Of a stretch of 64,000 nucleotides of DNA, positions 16,851 through 24,443 are shown one piece after another. Under the pieces are notes generated by a model, which saw only the letters and a program-made list of their open reading frames with translations, was not told the DNA's origin and made no database searches. How positions within the stretch are numbered: position 1 is the stretch's first letter; each line of letters starts with the position of its first letter. The DNA comes from Bdellovibrio sp. (lineage in GTDB: Bacteria; Bdellovibrionota; Bacteriovoracia; Bacteriovoracales; Bacteriovoracaceae). The position numbers and the translations under genes are program-made. The stretch is taken from assembly GCA_016187935.1 (NCBI GenBank), contig JACPIU010000040.1, forward strand, positions 1-64,000, in the 5' to 3' direction.

Positions 16851-17810
16851 TTATGTATGACCTTCAGTTATGCTAGGGATGGATGCCTGAGTTAACAGAC
16901 AATATTCATCGAAAAGTTTTGTAAGTCTGAACACAATTTTATTTGCAGCAATTTCGGTCTGAAGAAAAGTGCCATCATTAAGAACTATAAAATCGATCCA
17001 CTCATTGTTATAATTCCCGTTACATTCTCTTCTGAGTTCCAAACCTTTTAACCATTCCCAGAAAATTGTTTTAAGCTTATCAGTAGATAAAGAAGCATAG
17101 AACTTTACGAGTCCCACTAAAAAAGCAGGCTGGGTCGTAATATAATCACGTTTAATTTGAAGCCCACCTGGACGTGCAAGTTGATCTATTTCTGGCCGCG
17201 TCGCCTGAAGTTGTGACAGGAATAAAGAGATGGAATCATAAGGTTGGTTCTTTAAAAGCGTTGCTAGATGGGGCAGATATAGCAAGTAAGTATTACTTGT
17301 AGAGGCAAAGTGTTCATTTGTAGTTACTACGGTTGATGAAGGATCAATCCCAACAACGATATCATCTCCCTTCATCTTTACAAGTTCAGAGATGCGCAAA
17401 TCTGACCACATATTGCCTTCACTTTGTCCAAAAGATAAGGTTACTAAAATGGATAGTTGGTTAAGCTGTGCCTCTGCCTCTCTTTTTACGGTTTCTAATA
17501 TGGCAAGAACCGAGTGCCCTTCATCAATTTTGATAGACTCTGGGCCCCCCATCAAAGTCATGCTGGAAATATCACGTTTTCGTCGATTAATGAGAAACTT
17601 CCCTGAATAGTTAGCGAGAATAGGTCCCAGTGGGGCGTTCGACCAGACCGCGTTGGCCGCAATTCTTTCAACGTCCATCTTACGATATCGAATCTTTGGC
17701 TGACGGTTCTGATTTGAAAATAAACTAACAGCATCGGCTCCATCCATCACGGTGGTGAAGGTCAGCTTTTCATCCGGTCCACTTGGAATGCCACGTATGG
17801 TGATTTTCAT
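16851..17810 (-). CDS. Degenerate DGQHR/DndB-like partner protein
   Basis: A 319-residue soluble protein. Residues 93-104 read IKIDEGHSVLAI, matching in position and surroundings the YAIDGQHRVHAL motif of the gene just upstream but with Gln and Arg lost (DEGHS, residues 96-100). The flanking features also fit: an RYRKMDVERIA helix before it and a helical remainder after it. It is probably a diverged paralogue in the ParB/Srx-like DGQHR superfamily, perhaps catalytically inactive. It starts 2 bp after the DndB-like gene, with its GGAG inside that gene, so the pair is likely translated together and may form a heteromer. The assignment is inference from motif alignment by eye. Confidence 0.55.
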   Translation of the reverse strand: MKITIRGIPSGPDEKLTFTTVMDGADAVSLFSNQNRQPKIRYRKMDVERIAANAVWSNAPLGPILANYSGKFLINRRKRDISSMTLMGGPESIKIDEGHSVLAILETVKREAEAQLNQLSILVTLSFGQSEGNMWSDLRISELVKMKGDDIVVGIDPSSTVVTTNEHFASTSNTYLLYLPHLATLLKNQPYDSISLFLSQLQATRPEIDQLARPGGLQIKRDYITTQPAFLVGLVKFYASLSTDKLKTIFWEWLKGLELRRECNGNYNNEWIDFIVLNDGTFLQTEIAANKIVFRLTKLFDEYCLLTQASIPSITEGHT

Positions 17811-17812
17811 AT

Positions 17813-18838
17813 CTACTCCAGAATTTTTTGTGTAATGATTCGCGAAATTTCATCGCGATGGGAATTCCGACGGATAACCTGGGCCTGTGGAAGTGGCAAA
17901 AGGAATGACTCCCAAATCGGGTTGATCCTGGTGCCATGATAACGACACCAATCGATTTCACCCAACCGTTGTTTTATTTTTGTGTCGGGTAAGGCATGGT
18001 CTTTCAGAATATGAAATACAGAGTTAAAGATTGCTTGTAGAAAAAAAGGGTCACAGGCCAAGGACTTCTGGCGTTCGCAGACATCACCATCCCTCACTAA
18101 CTGGTATGCCGGTATTGCTGTCGATATAAGAGATGCGGTTTTAAGGATCAGGGATTCGATAACAGAATTTATTTTTTTATTCACAAGCATCGATTTTGCG
18201 GTAACCATATAGGTATCGTAGAGTTGGGTGAGAGTAAAAAGTTGCGTTGTATTTTTTGGGACAACAGTCCTATTTTTTTCTATCTGGCCCTGAAATCCGG
18301 GAGAATTGTTGGCCATATCCCTGGCGATTCTCAATTCGTCGCTTTGACCAATGGCCGTTAAAACAGTCTTTGATACTCGTTTTGTTGTATTCATCGTGAC
18401 GAACAGGTCTTGCCGCTGCGTTAGAGACAGATTAACAAAAATCTCAATTGATAAGGAATGTCCTTCGTACAATGTGAACTCTTTAGATTTGCCGAGGGCA
18501 CGAAGAGCGTGAACCCTGTGTTGTCCGTCGATGGCGTAAATCTTTGCCGATGAAGGAATGGTAAGTCGACCAAATGGATAATTTCCCAAAGGACGAAAGC
18601 TTGCGGCCTCAGCCGCAAGGGTTATTGTCGGAAGATTGTATGTTTCGGGATTCTGAAGAAGATAATTTTCAATAGTATGAACATGCTTGCGATTTTGTGG
18701 ACGTTGAGGCGCCTGTTCGGCCGGCAGTTCATTCCAATCCACTGATTGGACGATCTGAATTACTTCCTGAAAAGATAATGCCGCGACATACTTTTCATGC
18801 GCCTGTTGCACTTTTTGTGCATAGATTTCAAAGTCCAC
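17813..18838 (-). CDS. DGQHR-domain protein, DndB-like
   Basis: A 341-residue protein with the signature YAIDGQHRVHALRAL (motif at residues 104-108) and the downstream LFVTMNTTKRVSKTV stretch (about 145-158) that marks the DndB/DGQHR family. DndB acts with phosphorothioate (Dnd) DNA modification, and DGQHR proteins also occur in 7-deazaguanine (Dpd) modification clusters. No dndC, dndD, dndE or dpdA is in this window, so this is an orphan or part of another system. The start is a GTG at 18838 with AAAGGAG seven bases upstream. Its neighbours are a 94-aa gene, a degenerate paralogue, a GIY-YIG nuclease and a DnaB-like ATPase, all on the same strand. Confidence 0.8.
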   Translation of the reverse strand: MDFEIYAQKVQQAHEKYVAALSFQEVIQIVQSVDWNELPAEQAPQRPQNRKHVHTIENYLLQNPETYNLPTITLAAEAASFRPLGNYPFGRLTIPSSAKIYAIDGQHRVHALRALGKSKEFTLYEGHSLSIEIFVNLSLTQRQDLFVTMNTTKRVSKTVLTAIGQSDELRIARDMANNSPGFQGQIEKNRTVVPKNTTQLFTLTQLYDTYMVTAKSMLVNKKINSVIESLILKTASLISTAIPAYQLVRDGDVCERQKSLACDPFFLQAIFNSVFHILKDHALPDTKIKQRLGEIDWCRYHGTRINPIWESFLLPLPQAQVIRRNSHRDEISRIITQKILE

Positions 18839-18883
18839 TTTTGACTCCTTTCTAATGAAGTTTGTTCACCTACGGCTTCAGAT

Positions 18884-19168
18884 CTAAGTCAGTAATTCGA
18901 TGCATGATGGCCGGGCCAAAATTTGGCAAAGTTGGGCATACTTTGCGTCGCTGGCAAATTGTCTATACTCACTCAATAATTTTGATTCAGTGTAATGGTT
19001 CTTCCATTCAAATTTCGGTCGCGTCTTTACTCCAGACCCGCACCTCTCTGTGCGCCACGTTAGAACCAATGCGAGAACCCTCGCGTCAGCGACACTATAG
19101 GCGAAGAATTTCTCCTCTTTAGCTACCCGTGGAATTTTGAGCGATCTTGTTGTGACCGTGCGTACCAT
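18884..19168 (-). CDS. Small basic protein heading the DGQHR operon, 94 aa
   Basis: The ATG at 19168 has AAGGAG at good spacing. It is a basic protein of 94 residues with a likely helical C-terminal half and two cysteines, and no family I recognise. It is first in the minus-strand operon 19168-15544 and lies about 50 bp from the nested palindromes at 19219-19263. A small basic first gene next to an operator is often an autoregulator, but no helix-turn-helix is clear here. Confidence 0.5.
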   Translation of the reverse strand: MVRTVTTRSLKIPRVAKEEKFFAYSVADARVLALVLTWRTERCGSGVKTRPKFEWKNHYTESKLLSEYRQFASDAKYAQLCQILARPSCIELLT

Positions 19169-19218
19169 AAGGTACTCCTTTTGTTGTTGAATCTTGACTT
19201 ATTTTATCATATATTTGC

Positions 19219-19263
19219 TATTTCTACGAGATAAATTTTTTAGTATTTCGTAGAAATACTAAA
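19219..19263. promoter_or_regulatory. Nested palindromes between divergent operons (operator)
   Basis: Two overlapping perfect inverted repeats. The first has 11-bp arms TTTAGTATTTC (19239-19249) and GAAATACTAAA (19253-19263) around a 3-base centre. The second has 11-bp arms TATTTCTACGA (19219-19229) and TCGTAGAAATA (19248-19258) separated by 18 bases. They share sequence, so as hairpins they would exclude each other; as protein sites they give half-sites on both faces. They lie between the divergent genes at 19168 (minus) and 19376 (plus), the position expected for a shared operator. Confidence 0.65.
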
Positions 19264-19375
19264 TTAAACTGCAAATACAGTATGTTACGCCGCTAAGTTT
19301 TTCTTGTTGTTTGACGAAAAGTGTTAGGGAAGCGAGGGGAAAGAAGCATGATTGCATAGAATAAAAGAGAATTTT

Positions 19376-20689
19376 ATGGACGATAAAGAAGATTATATGA
19401 AAAAAACGATCATCGATTCGCTCAAATTTGCCCTTCTTAGGCCCTATATTTTGAATAAGGGTGAGGGCCAGAGCCCCACTGACTTAGTTAGAGGGTTTGA
19501 ACAAGAATTTGAAGCTAACAAGGGTCCTTCTATATATAAGTTCCTTGGTGAAATTGGTGTGGAGGGCCTGAAATGGCGCGACAAGGAACACCTTACGGAA
19601 GCTGGCCGAAAGATTCGAGATGAGTTGAATGAGGAGTGCCTTACCATTATAAAAAAAGTTTATCCGCAGCTCAGCGAAGAGTCGATTGAGCCTAAGAAGG
19701 TCGAATACCTAGAAGCGCTTGCAAAGACGATACAAGAATCTTTTGACACCTCGTCAACTAATCAGATCAGAAGTATTGAGCTGGGAGAACTGGGTCTCCC
19801 AAAGGACCTTGAAGTGGAATTATGTCTAGCGAACAACCGGAAGTTATTTTTAGAGTTGGCTGAAATAAAGAGCGGTCTTATTAAGACCGATAAATATCAA
19901 AAAGCAGTCTTTAGCACCGAGATCAATACTATTAAGTCGAAATATCGCCAGAGCATAGATCAGCACCTAATTAATACATACTTCGATACTGAGCAAACGA
20001 AGTTTGAGGAGATGAGGTCTCGGCAAACTTTATGGTCAGTAATTCATTTTGTAATTGGTGCTGTAATTGTCATCGGTGGGTGGATTTGTCTTGGAATAAT
20101 GAATGGCCAAATTCCTGATGCAAACGCATTGCTTATGTCACTTCCATTTTTTGTTACGATTGCGTTAGTATTCTGTGTGAATGTATATTTCACGATACGA
20201 GTTCGGCTTCGGCAAATCATAAATTCATTAATCGCAATCTGTTATCATCTCTTTTCAATATGTGGGATGATGTTTGGGCAACACATTATGCCAGCGCTTT
20301 CGATCAAGATTATTAATCTTCTACTATTATTTAACTTTTTTTTCTTCATATTTTTAATTTTGCTACTAGCTGTTTGGATATTACATTTAATTGAAAAAAT
20401 GCCACTAAAAATGCGCCCACTATTGAACAGTACGAAAAAACAACACTTGCTTAGCTATATCATTACAGTTGCGATTGCAATTTTTAGTTATTTTAAATTC
20501 TCTGTCCCAGATTTAGCTTCGTTTGCAACACAAACACATTATTTTTTGACCTTTTTTTCAGTGATAAATCTTCTTCTCTGCTCGGTATTAGGTTTGTTTG
20601 GTGTTTCTATGCTTTTCAAAGTAATAAAGCGAACTCTCTGGGATCGCTATTCAAAATTCGGATTCGGTGTTCCAAAAAATTACCTCTAA
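19376..20689 (+). CDS. Multi-span membrane protein with soluble N-terminal domain, 437 aa
   Basis: The N-terminal half (about residues 1-215) is soluble, charged and mostly helical. The C-terminal half has about six hydrophobic segments (roughly 220-245, 255-278, 285-310, 315-345, 365-385 and 395-425), then a short basic tail. I chose the ATG at 19376; a TTG at 19352 would add eight residues. No family recognised. A soluble sensor joined to a membrane domain, divergent from a nuclease-containing operon and followed by a PD-(D/E)XK-like gene, resembles the layout of defence effectors that permeabilise the membrane, but this is inference from architecture alone. Confidence 0.6.
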   Translation: MDDKEDYMKKTIIDSLKFALLRPYILNKGEGQSPTDLVRGFEQEFEANKGPSIYKFLGEIGVEGLKWRDKEHLTEAGRKIRDELNEECLTIIKKVYPQLSEESIEPKKVEYLEALAKTIQESFDTSSTNQIRSIELGELGLPKDLEVELCLANNRKLFLELAEIKSGLIKTDKYQKAVFSTEINTIKSKYRQSIDQHLINTYFDTEQTKFEEMRSRQTLWSVIHFVIGAVIVIGGWICLGIMNGQIPDANALLMSLPFFVTIALVFCVNVYFTIRVRLRQIINSLIAICYHLFSICGMMFGQHIMPALSIKIINLLLLFNFFFFIFLILLLAVWILHLIEKMPLKMRPLLNSTKKQHLLSYIITVAIAIFSYFKFSVPDLASFATQTHYFLTFFSVINLLLCSVLGLFGVSMLFKVIKRTLWDRYSKFGFGVPKNYL

Positions 20690-20769
20690 ACAAAACAGAA
20701 GGCGCACCTTTGAAACGGCCAGGTCGGTGAGAGTGGCCTAGAATACCCTCTGGTGGTATACTCCATGCA

Positions 20770-21510
20770 ATGAAAGAAAATGTGCTATCAAGTCTTCTGA
20801 GAAGTCACGACCAGAGTCGGTCGCGCGAATCGATATTTCGTCTTCGCTTTCTATATGACGTGAAACTTGCTGCAGCCAAGGTTGGTTACGATCTCAAAGT
20901 ATATGATGCGGATGTTGATAATGAGGGCTCCGATGTCGTTCTATCTGAAGATGGAGACATCCTTAAAAAAATTCAGTTAAAAACAGTTCTGTTTGGTGCT
21001 AAGACAAAAGTCTTCAAAATACACAATGATATTTTGTTGCCTAATCAATTCTACGCACAAGATCTTCGTATTTCTAAAGATATCTGTGGTTCTCAAGGTT
21101 GTGTCGTTCTTCAAATTCTTCATGTGAACTCCGATCAAGTCGAAGTTGAATATCGAGTACTTGACGCCTTCATTCTTGCGGGACTGAAGTGGAAAATTTT
21201 CAGGATCACGCCCGAAGTGAAGGAGACAACTATCGAGGGACTCCTTTTATCCATGTCACATGGGTCCCCTCACGACAAATCCACAGTTCCAAAATCCTTA
21301 TTCGTAAAAGCACGCGGAACGGATCATCTTCTGGCCTTGCTTGGATTCACCCCATCAAGGGATCTCTTCACTGTTGGTGAAGCCCCAACATACACACTAT
21401 GCAAGGCAATCAAGCTAACTTACGAGGCTAAATCAGAGGCAACCGATGTCATTGCACTAAAGAACAAAGCAGCCGATTGGTATAGATTGCTGTCCGACAT
21501 GGTGAAGTGA
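20770..21510 (+). CDS. PD-(D/E)XK nuclease-like protein, 246 aa
   Basis: Residues 50-72 (DNEGSDVVL...KKIQLKT) carry the Asp55 ... Gln69-Leu70-Lys71 pattern of PD-(D/E)XK nucleases in which the acidic residue before Lys is replaced by Gln; Glu20 could be the N-terminal acidic residue. Such domains occur in restriction enzymes and in defence proteins of the DUF4365 type. The rest of the protein, about 170 residues, is not recognised. A TATACT box lies nine bases before the start codon at 20770, so the transcript may be nearly leaderless or start further upstream. It follows the membrane protein on the same strand. The fold is inferred by eye. Confidence 0.6.
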   Translation: MKENVLSSLLRSHDQSRSRESIFRLRFLYDVKLAAAKVGYDLKVYDADVDNEGSDVVLSEDGDILKKIQLKTVLFGAKTKVFKIHNDILLPNQFYAQDLRISKDICGSQGCVVLQILHVNSDQVEVEYRVLDAFILAGLKWKIFRITPEVKETTIEGLLLSMSHGSPHDKSTVPKSLFVKARGTDHLLALLGFTPSRDLFTVGEAPTYTLCKAIKLTYEAKSEATDVIALKNKAADWYRLLSDMVK

Positions 21511-21550
21511 TAAACCGCCCCTCAATTTTTAAATTAGATTGCTAAAAAAC

Positions 21551-21580
21551 GTTATCGGTTTGAATCTTCAAAACGATAAC
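21551..21580 (-). terminator. Strong hairpin with T-tract on the minus side
   Basis: Arms of 13 bases (21551-21563 and 21568-21580) match except for one position around an ATCT loop. Read on the minus strand, the stem is followed by GTTTTTT, a typical intrinsic terminator. No minus-strand gene lies to its right, so it may insulate against antisense transcription. Read on the plus strand it lies 40 bp after the nuclease-like gene but lacks a T-tract. Confidence 0.5.
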
Positions 21581-21642
21581 ACTCGCACATCGACGCAAAG
21601 CAAACGCAAAGAAAATACATTCCAACTCCTCCCCAAAAATGT

Positions 21643-21658
21643 TGGCACGATTTTTGAT
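21643..21658 (+). promoter_or_regulatory. Candidate sigma-54-like promoter for the conjugation operon
   Basis: TGGCACGATTTTTGAT matches the -24 half of sigma-54 promoters exactly (TGGCACG) and has TTGA in place of TTGC at -12, with GG and GA at the correct 10-base separation. It lies about 45 bp before the GGAGGAG-led zinc-ribbon gene that opens the plus-strand run. The -12 mismatch makes this tentative. Confidence 0.35.
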
Positions 21659-21702
21659 ACATAAACAGTGTAAGGACCCTTTCTAAAAAAAACGGAGGAG
21701 CT

Positions 21703-21903
21703 ATGGAGCGACGAATTTCTTTTGATGTCTGCCCGCGCTGTGGGGAGTACGGATTTGAACATTTGAAAATGCATTCTCACTGTGTGAACTGCCTGCATAT
21801 CATTGACCGCTGGCCTAGAGAATTTCCAATCCCAGCGTGGGCCTGCTTTGCGTATCGGCAAGTATCCAAACAATTTGATTCTCAAATAACACCAATCTTG
21901 TGA
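21703..21903 (+). CDS. Small zinc-ribbon protein, 66 aa
   Basis: Two Cys pairs (CPRCG near residue 10 and CVNCL near residue 27) form a zinc ribbon; the 30-residue C-terminal part is aromatic-rich. The ATG at 21703 has a near-ideal GGAGGAG. Such proteins often bind nucleic acid or serve as small adaptors. It is the first gene of the conjugation operon and its TGA at 21901-21903 runs into the GAGG that serves the next small gene, so the two are coupled. Confidence 0.7.
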   Translation: MERRISFDVCPRCGEYGFEHLKMHSHCVNCLHIIDRWPREFPIPAWACFAYRQVSKQFDSQITPIL

Positions 21904-21911
21904 GGTACAAA

Positions 21912-22028
21912 ATGAAATTTCCACGGCTAAAAAATTTCCTGCTTTTTAGTATTTGCCCAAAAACAGCGCGCAAGTTGCTGGACCAAAGAAGTTATGCGGC
22001 CTTTCGGGACTGGGGGCCGAAGTTATGA
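21912..22028 (+). CDS. Translationally coupled 38-aa basic peptide
   Basis: A short frame with GAGG overlapping the previous stop and an ATG at 21912, ending with a TGA at 22026-22028 that overlaps the ATG of the next gene (ATGA). It is basic, with Lys/Arg-rich ends and a short hydrophobic FLLFSI stretch. Overlap on both sides suggests it is translated, either as a real peptide or as a coupling device for the LSm-like gene. No homologue is recognised. Confidence 0.45.
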   Translation: MKFPRLKNFLLFSICPKTARKLLDQRSYAAFRDWGPKL

Positions 22029-22207
22029 GAGGAGGCGTGAACAATAACCTTGAGGTCGGAAACGAGATCAAAATCAAAACTCGCGACGGCAAAATTTATC
22101 AAGGGATTTTCATGGCCATCCACAGAGGCCATCTCTCGGCCATCGCAAGTTTAGGGATTATTTTCACGTTTCCCATTAAGTCCATCATCGACATTATCAA
22201 AATTTAG
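22025..22207 (+). CDS. LSm/Hfq-like small protein, 60 aa
   Basis: The sequence VGNEIKIKTRDGKIYQGIFM followed by an Arg/His turn and FPIKSIIDI matches the five-strand order of the LSm (Hfq-like) fold: strand, turn with DG, G before strand 3, and a final I-x-x-I strand. LSm proteins form rings that bind U-rich RNA; chromosomal Hfq is about 75-100 residues and this one lacks the usual N-terminal helix and YKHA-type motif. The start is an ATG coupled by ATGA overlap to the 38-aa gene. It ends 8 bp before the large lipoprotein gene. The fold is inferred by eye. Confidence 0.5.
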   Translation: MRGGVNNNLEVGNEIKIKTRDGKIYQGIFMAIHRGHLSAIASLGIIFTFPIKSIIDIIKI

Positions 22208-22215
22208 GGGTGTAT

Positions 22216-24102
22216 ATGAAATTTTTAATCTTTTGTTTTGTAATGCTTCTCGTGTCCTGTTCTTTCAAATCAAAGACTGATGCCCAACCAGAAAGTGCTG
22301 GCGATGGCCAGCATGAAGTTCTTGAAGCGAAGCTCAATCCAAACGCAGATAGTGATGGGGATTTTGTCAAAAATGTTGATGAATTATCCTCTGGGCGAAG
22401 TCCGATGGTGGCCAATATGCCAGAGCTAAGCATTCACTTTCTGCAAAACTATAAAATTACGGCCGATGCCAAGTCAGTTTCCTCAGGTGAAATCAAAAAG
22501 ATTGTCATTGATACAAAAATTGGTCGAAATAATCCCAACTTTAAGTATCGAGTGGGCGAACTATTTGTTTCTTCACATGCACAGAGAGTAGCGGCATCAG
22601 TAAGCCGCTTTTCTTCTCATTCCACTGGTGAAATCGAGGCGCATGATCTGTCCTGGGTAAAGTACCCGGATGTTGACCCGGCCTTTTATTCACAGCAGGT
22701 ACTATGGTATAAAAAGTATTTTGATTCGCCCGACTTTGAAATAGAAAATATAAAAATCACACTGGAAAATACGGTCAAGCTAAAGGGCAACGAGCATTAT
22801 AAAACAGTCAAGAATCTCAAACTCAATTTCTATTTTTACAACTATGAGACGCAGAACTATGAGGTGATCGGTGCCAAGGTAGTAACGCGCCATTTTGAAG
22901 CAGGCGTGGTGGAAACGTTCGAGGTTGAGTTAGACAATGTGCCCGCGCAGCTTATTGAGGATAATTATTTTAAAAAAGGTGAATTCATTATCTCAGAGGT
23001 TGCCGACTACGAGATTCCAGAATTGAATAGCACCTATGAAACTCTCGTTCGTTCAGTAAAGAGTAAGTGTCTTCCCGTCATTGTCACGACGCCTCTTTCA
23101 ACTTCCACTTCTTATGTGAGCGTGGATGGAGGGCCCAAGTCTTCGACATTCTCTCATCTTCTTTCTCACCTTTACGATAAAGGCGTCAAAATTGAAAATG
23201 ACAAGTTGGAGAAAATCAATGAATTTGAAAACAATCTCCCAAACTTTACGTACCTAAAGGAAGTTGCAGCGCTTGATAAAGTGGGCAAATGGTTTGTTTT
23301 GACAAGGCCCATGAAAGAAAATTATCTCGATCATCAGTTTACCCAAGCTGACGTGATTGTTTTGTCCTATGTCACAGGACAAAGCTTGGCGTCACAAAGC
23401 GTAGAAAAAATATATTCCTATGAGGAAAATCTTTCGACTCTTGACACTTTCACACTGACCCCACTTGGGGCCGTTTCAGAGAACAGTATCATAGAATTCC
23501 AGCTCGCCCCTATCAAAAAAATAGGTGAGGACCTTGGGAGCTTTCAAGATGCTTGGGTGAGTGCTGGCGGATCGTGTGGCCAAAATTGCGTGAGATCTGA
23601 GTTTGACTGCCGAATTAGTATCAATCTTTTCAAACCCATTGAACCGGGATTTTCGCTCTCACCCGAATTACCAGAATTCAAAAGAATGTTTTTGATCGTA
23701 GATCAGCAAGAGTTTTCTCTGTATCAACTCTGGAAAGACAAGCAAATTGAAATTCAAAATCTACACAGCAGTATCCATATAAAAATCCCGGACATAAACA
23801 AGATAAAAGAAATTGCCCCAACTGATGAGGCCAATCTCTCATTTAAGATTACAGCGTTTAAAGACACTGTATTTCATGGGGTAAAACTTAACAGCTTTAC
23901 CGGGCGCAATAGGGCCGATTGCCTACCCTTGCTCACGAACTTCGCAGGCCCTAGAGGATTTCCTATCTCTGTAGAGTCAGCAGAATTTGAAGGATGGCGA
24001 GGTGGGGTCAACTGGAATGCGATCAAGTTGGGTGAGAATAAGACATACTTCCAAGGAATGGAAGTCGCCGTCACATCCGTCATCAACAATTTTTACAACT
24101 AA
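22216..24102 (+). CDS. Large conjugation-associated lipoprotein, 628 aa
   Basis: A lipoprotein with VSCSF near residue 15. Directly after the leader comes a NPNADSDGDFVKNVDEL stretch, an Asp-rich calcium-binding loop of the thrombospondin type 3 kind. The rest is beta-rich with several cysteines (CLPVI, CGQNC, FDCR and DCLPLL), likely disulfide-bonded. It has no recognised family. The position immediately before the pilin and VirB3 genes suggests a surface or pilus-tip component of the transfer apparatus, or a mating-pair adhesin. The start is the ATG at 22216 with GGGGT upstream; GTG at 22210 is the alternative. Confidence 0.7.
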   Translation: MKFLIFCFVMLLVSCSFKSKTDAQPESAGDGQHEVLEAKLNPNADSDGDFVKNVDELSSGRSPMVANMPELSIHFLQNYKITADAKSVSSGEIKKIVIDTKIGRNNPNFKYRVGELFVSSHAQRVAASVSRFSSHSTGEIEAHDLSWVKYPDVDPAFYSQQVLWYKKYFDSPDFEIENIKITLENTVKLKGNEHYKTVKNLKLNFYFYNYETQNYEVIGAKVVTRHFEAGVVETFEVELDNVPAQLIEDNYFKKGEFIISEVADYEIPELNSTYETLVRSVKSKCLPVIVTTPLSTSTSYVSVDGGPKSSTFSHLLSHLYDKGVKIENDKLEKINEFENNLPNFTYLKEVAALDKVGKWFVLTRPMKENYLDHQFTQADVIVLSYVTGQSLASQSVEKIYSYEENLSTLDTFTLTPLGAVSENSIIEFQLAPIKKIGEDLGSFQDAWVSAGGSCGQNCVRSEFDCRISINLFKPIEPGFSLSPELPEFKRMFLIVDQQEFSLYQLWKDKQIEIQNLHSSIHIKIPDINKIKEIAPTDEANLSFKITAFKDTVFHGVKLNSFTGRNRADCLPLLTNFAGPRGFPISVESAEFEGWRGGVNWNAIKLGENKTYFQGMEVAVTSVINNFYN

Positions 24103-24119
24103 AACGACCAGGGGGCATT

Positions 24120-24434
24120 ATGCTAAAAACAAGAATTCGAAATTTTACTTTCTGGCCCATTGCCTTTCTCTTGAGCTTTCTTGGGATGGGACTTTTCAAT
24201 CCTAGAAATGCTCAGGCCTTTACTCAGCTTAAAAATGGCTTTGAAAACATCACCAAGACGTATCTTCTCCCACTTTCCGGTGCGGTGGCGGCCTGTGCGC
24301 TCGTTTTGTTCATTACCTTGTCGTATTTCAAAAAAGATGAATATCAAAAGAACGTCGGCAATATTCTGGCGCTGGCCGTTTTCGCACGAGTGGCCTTGAG
24401 TGTAATTGACGCGATCACCAGAAGTTTTAGCTAG
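24120..24434 (+). CDS. VirB2/TrbC-like pilin
   Basis: A 104-residue protein with a long signal sequence ending in NAQA-F (about residues 30-34), leaving a mature protein of about 70 residues with two hydrophobic segments (about 48-68 and 80-98). That is the size and topology of VirB2/TrbC pilins, which polymerise into the conjugative pilus. The short polar KKDEYQK loop between the segments would face the cytoplasm. The ATG has AGGGGG upstream. It is immediately followed by the VirB3-like gene, the canonical order. Sequence similarity to named pilins is too weak to call by motif, so order and topology carry the assignment. Confidence 0.75.
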   Translation: MLKTRIRNFTFWPIAFLLSFLGMGLFNPRNAQAFTQLKNGFENITKTYLLPLSGAVAACALVLFITLSYFKKDEYQKNVGNILALAVFARVALSVIDAITRSFS

Positions 24435-24443
24435 GAGCAGATG

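Noticed and set aside
17813-18838. A full Dnd phosphorothioation system
   Set aside because: Only a DndB-like protein is present. No cysteine desulfurase, DndC, DndD or DndE is encoded in the window.
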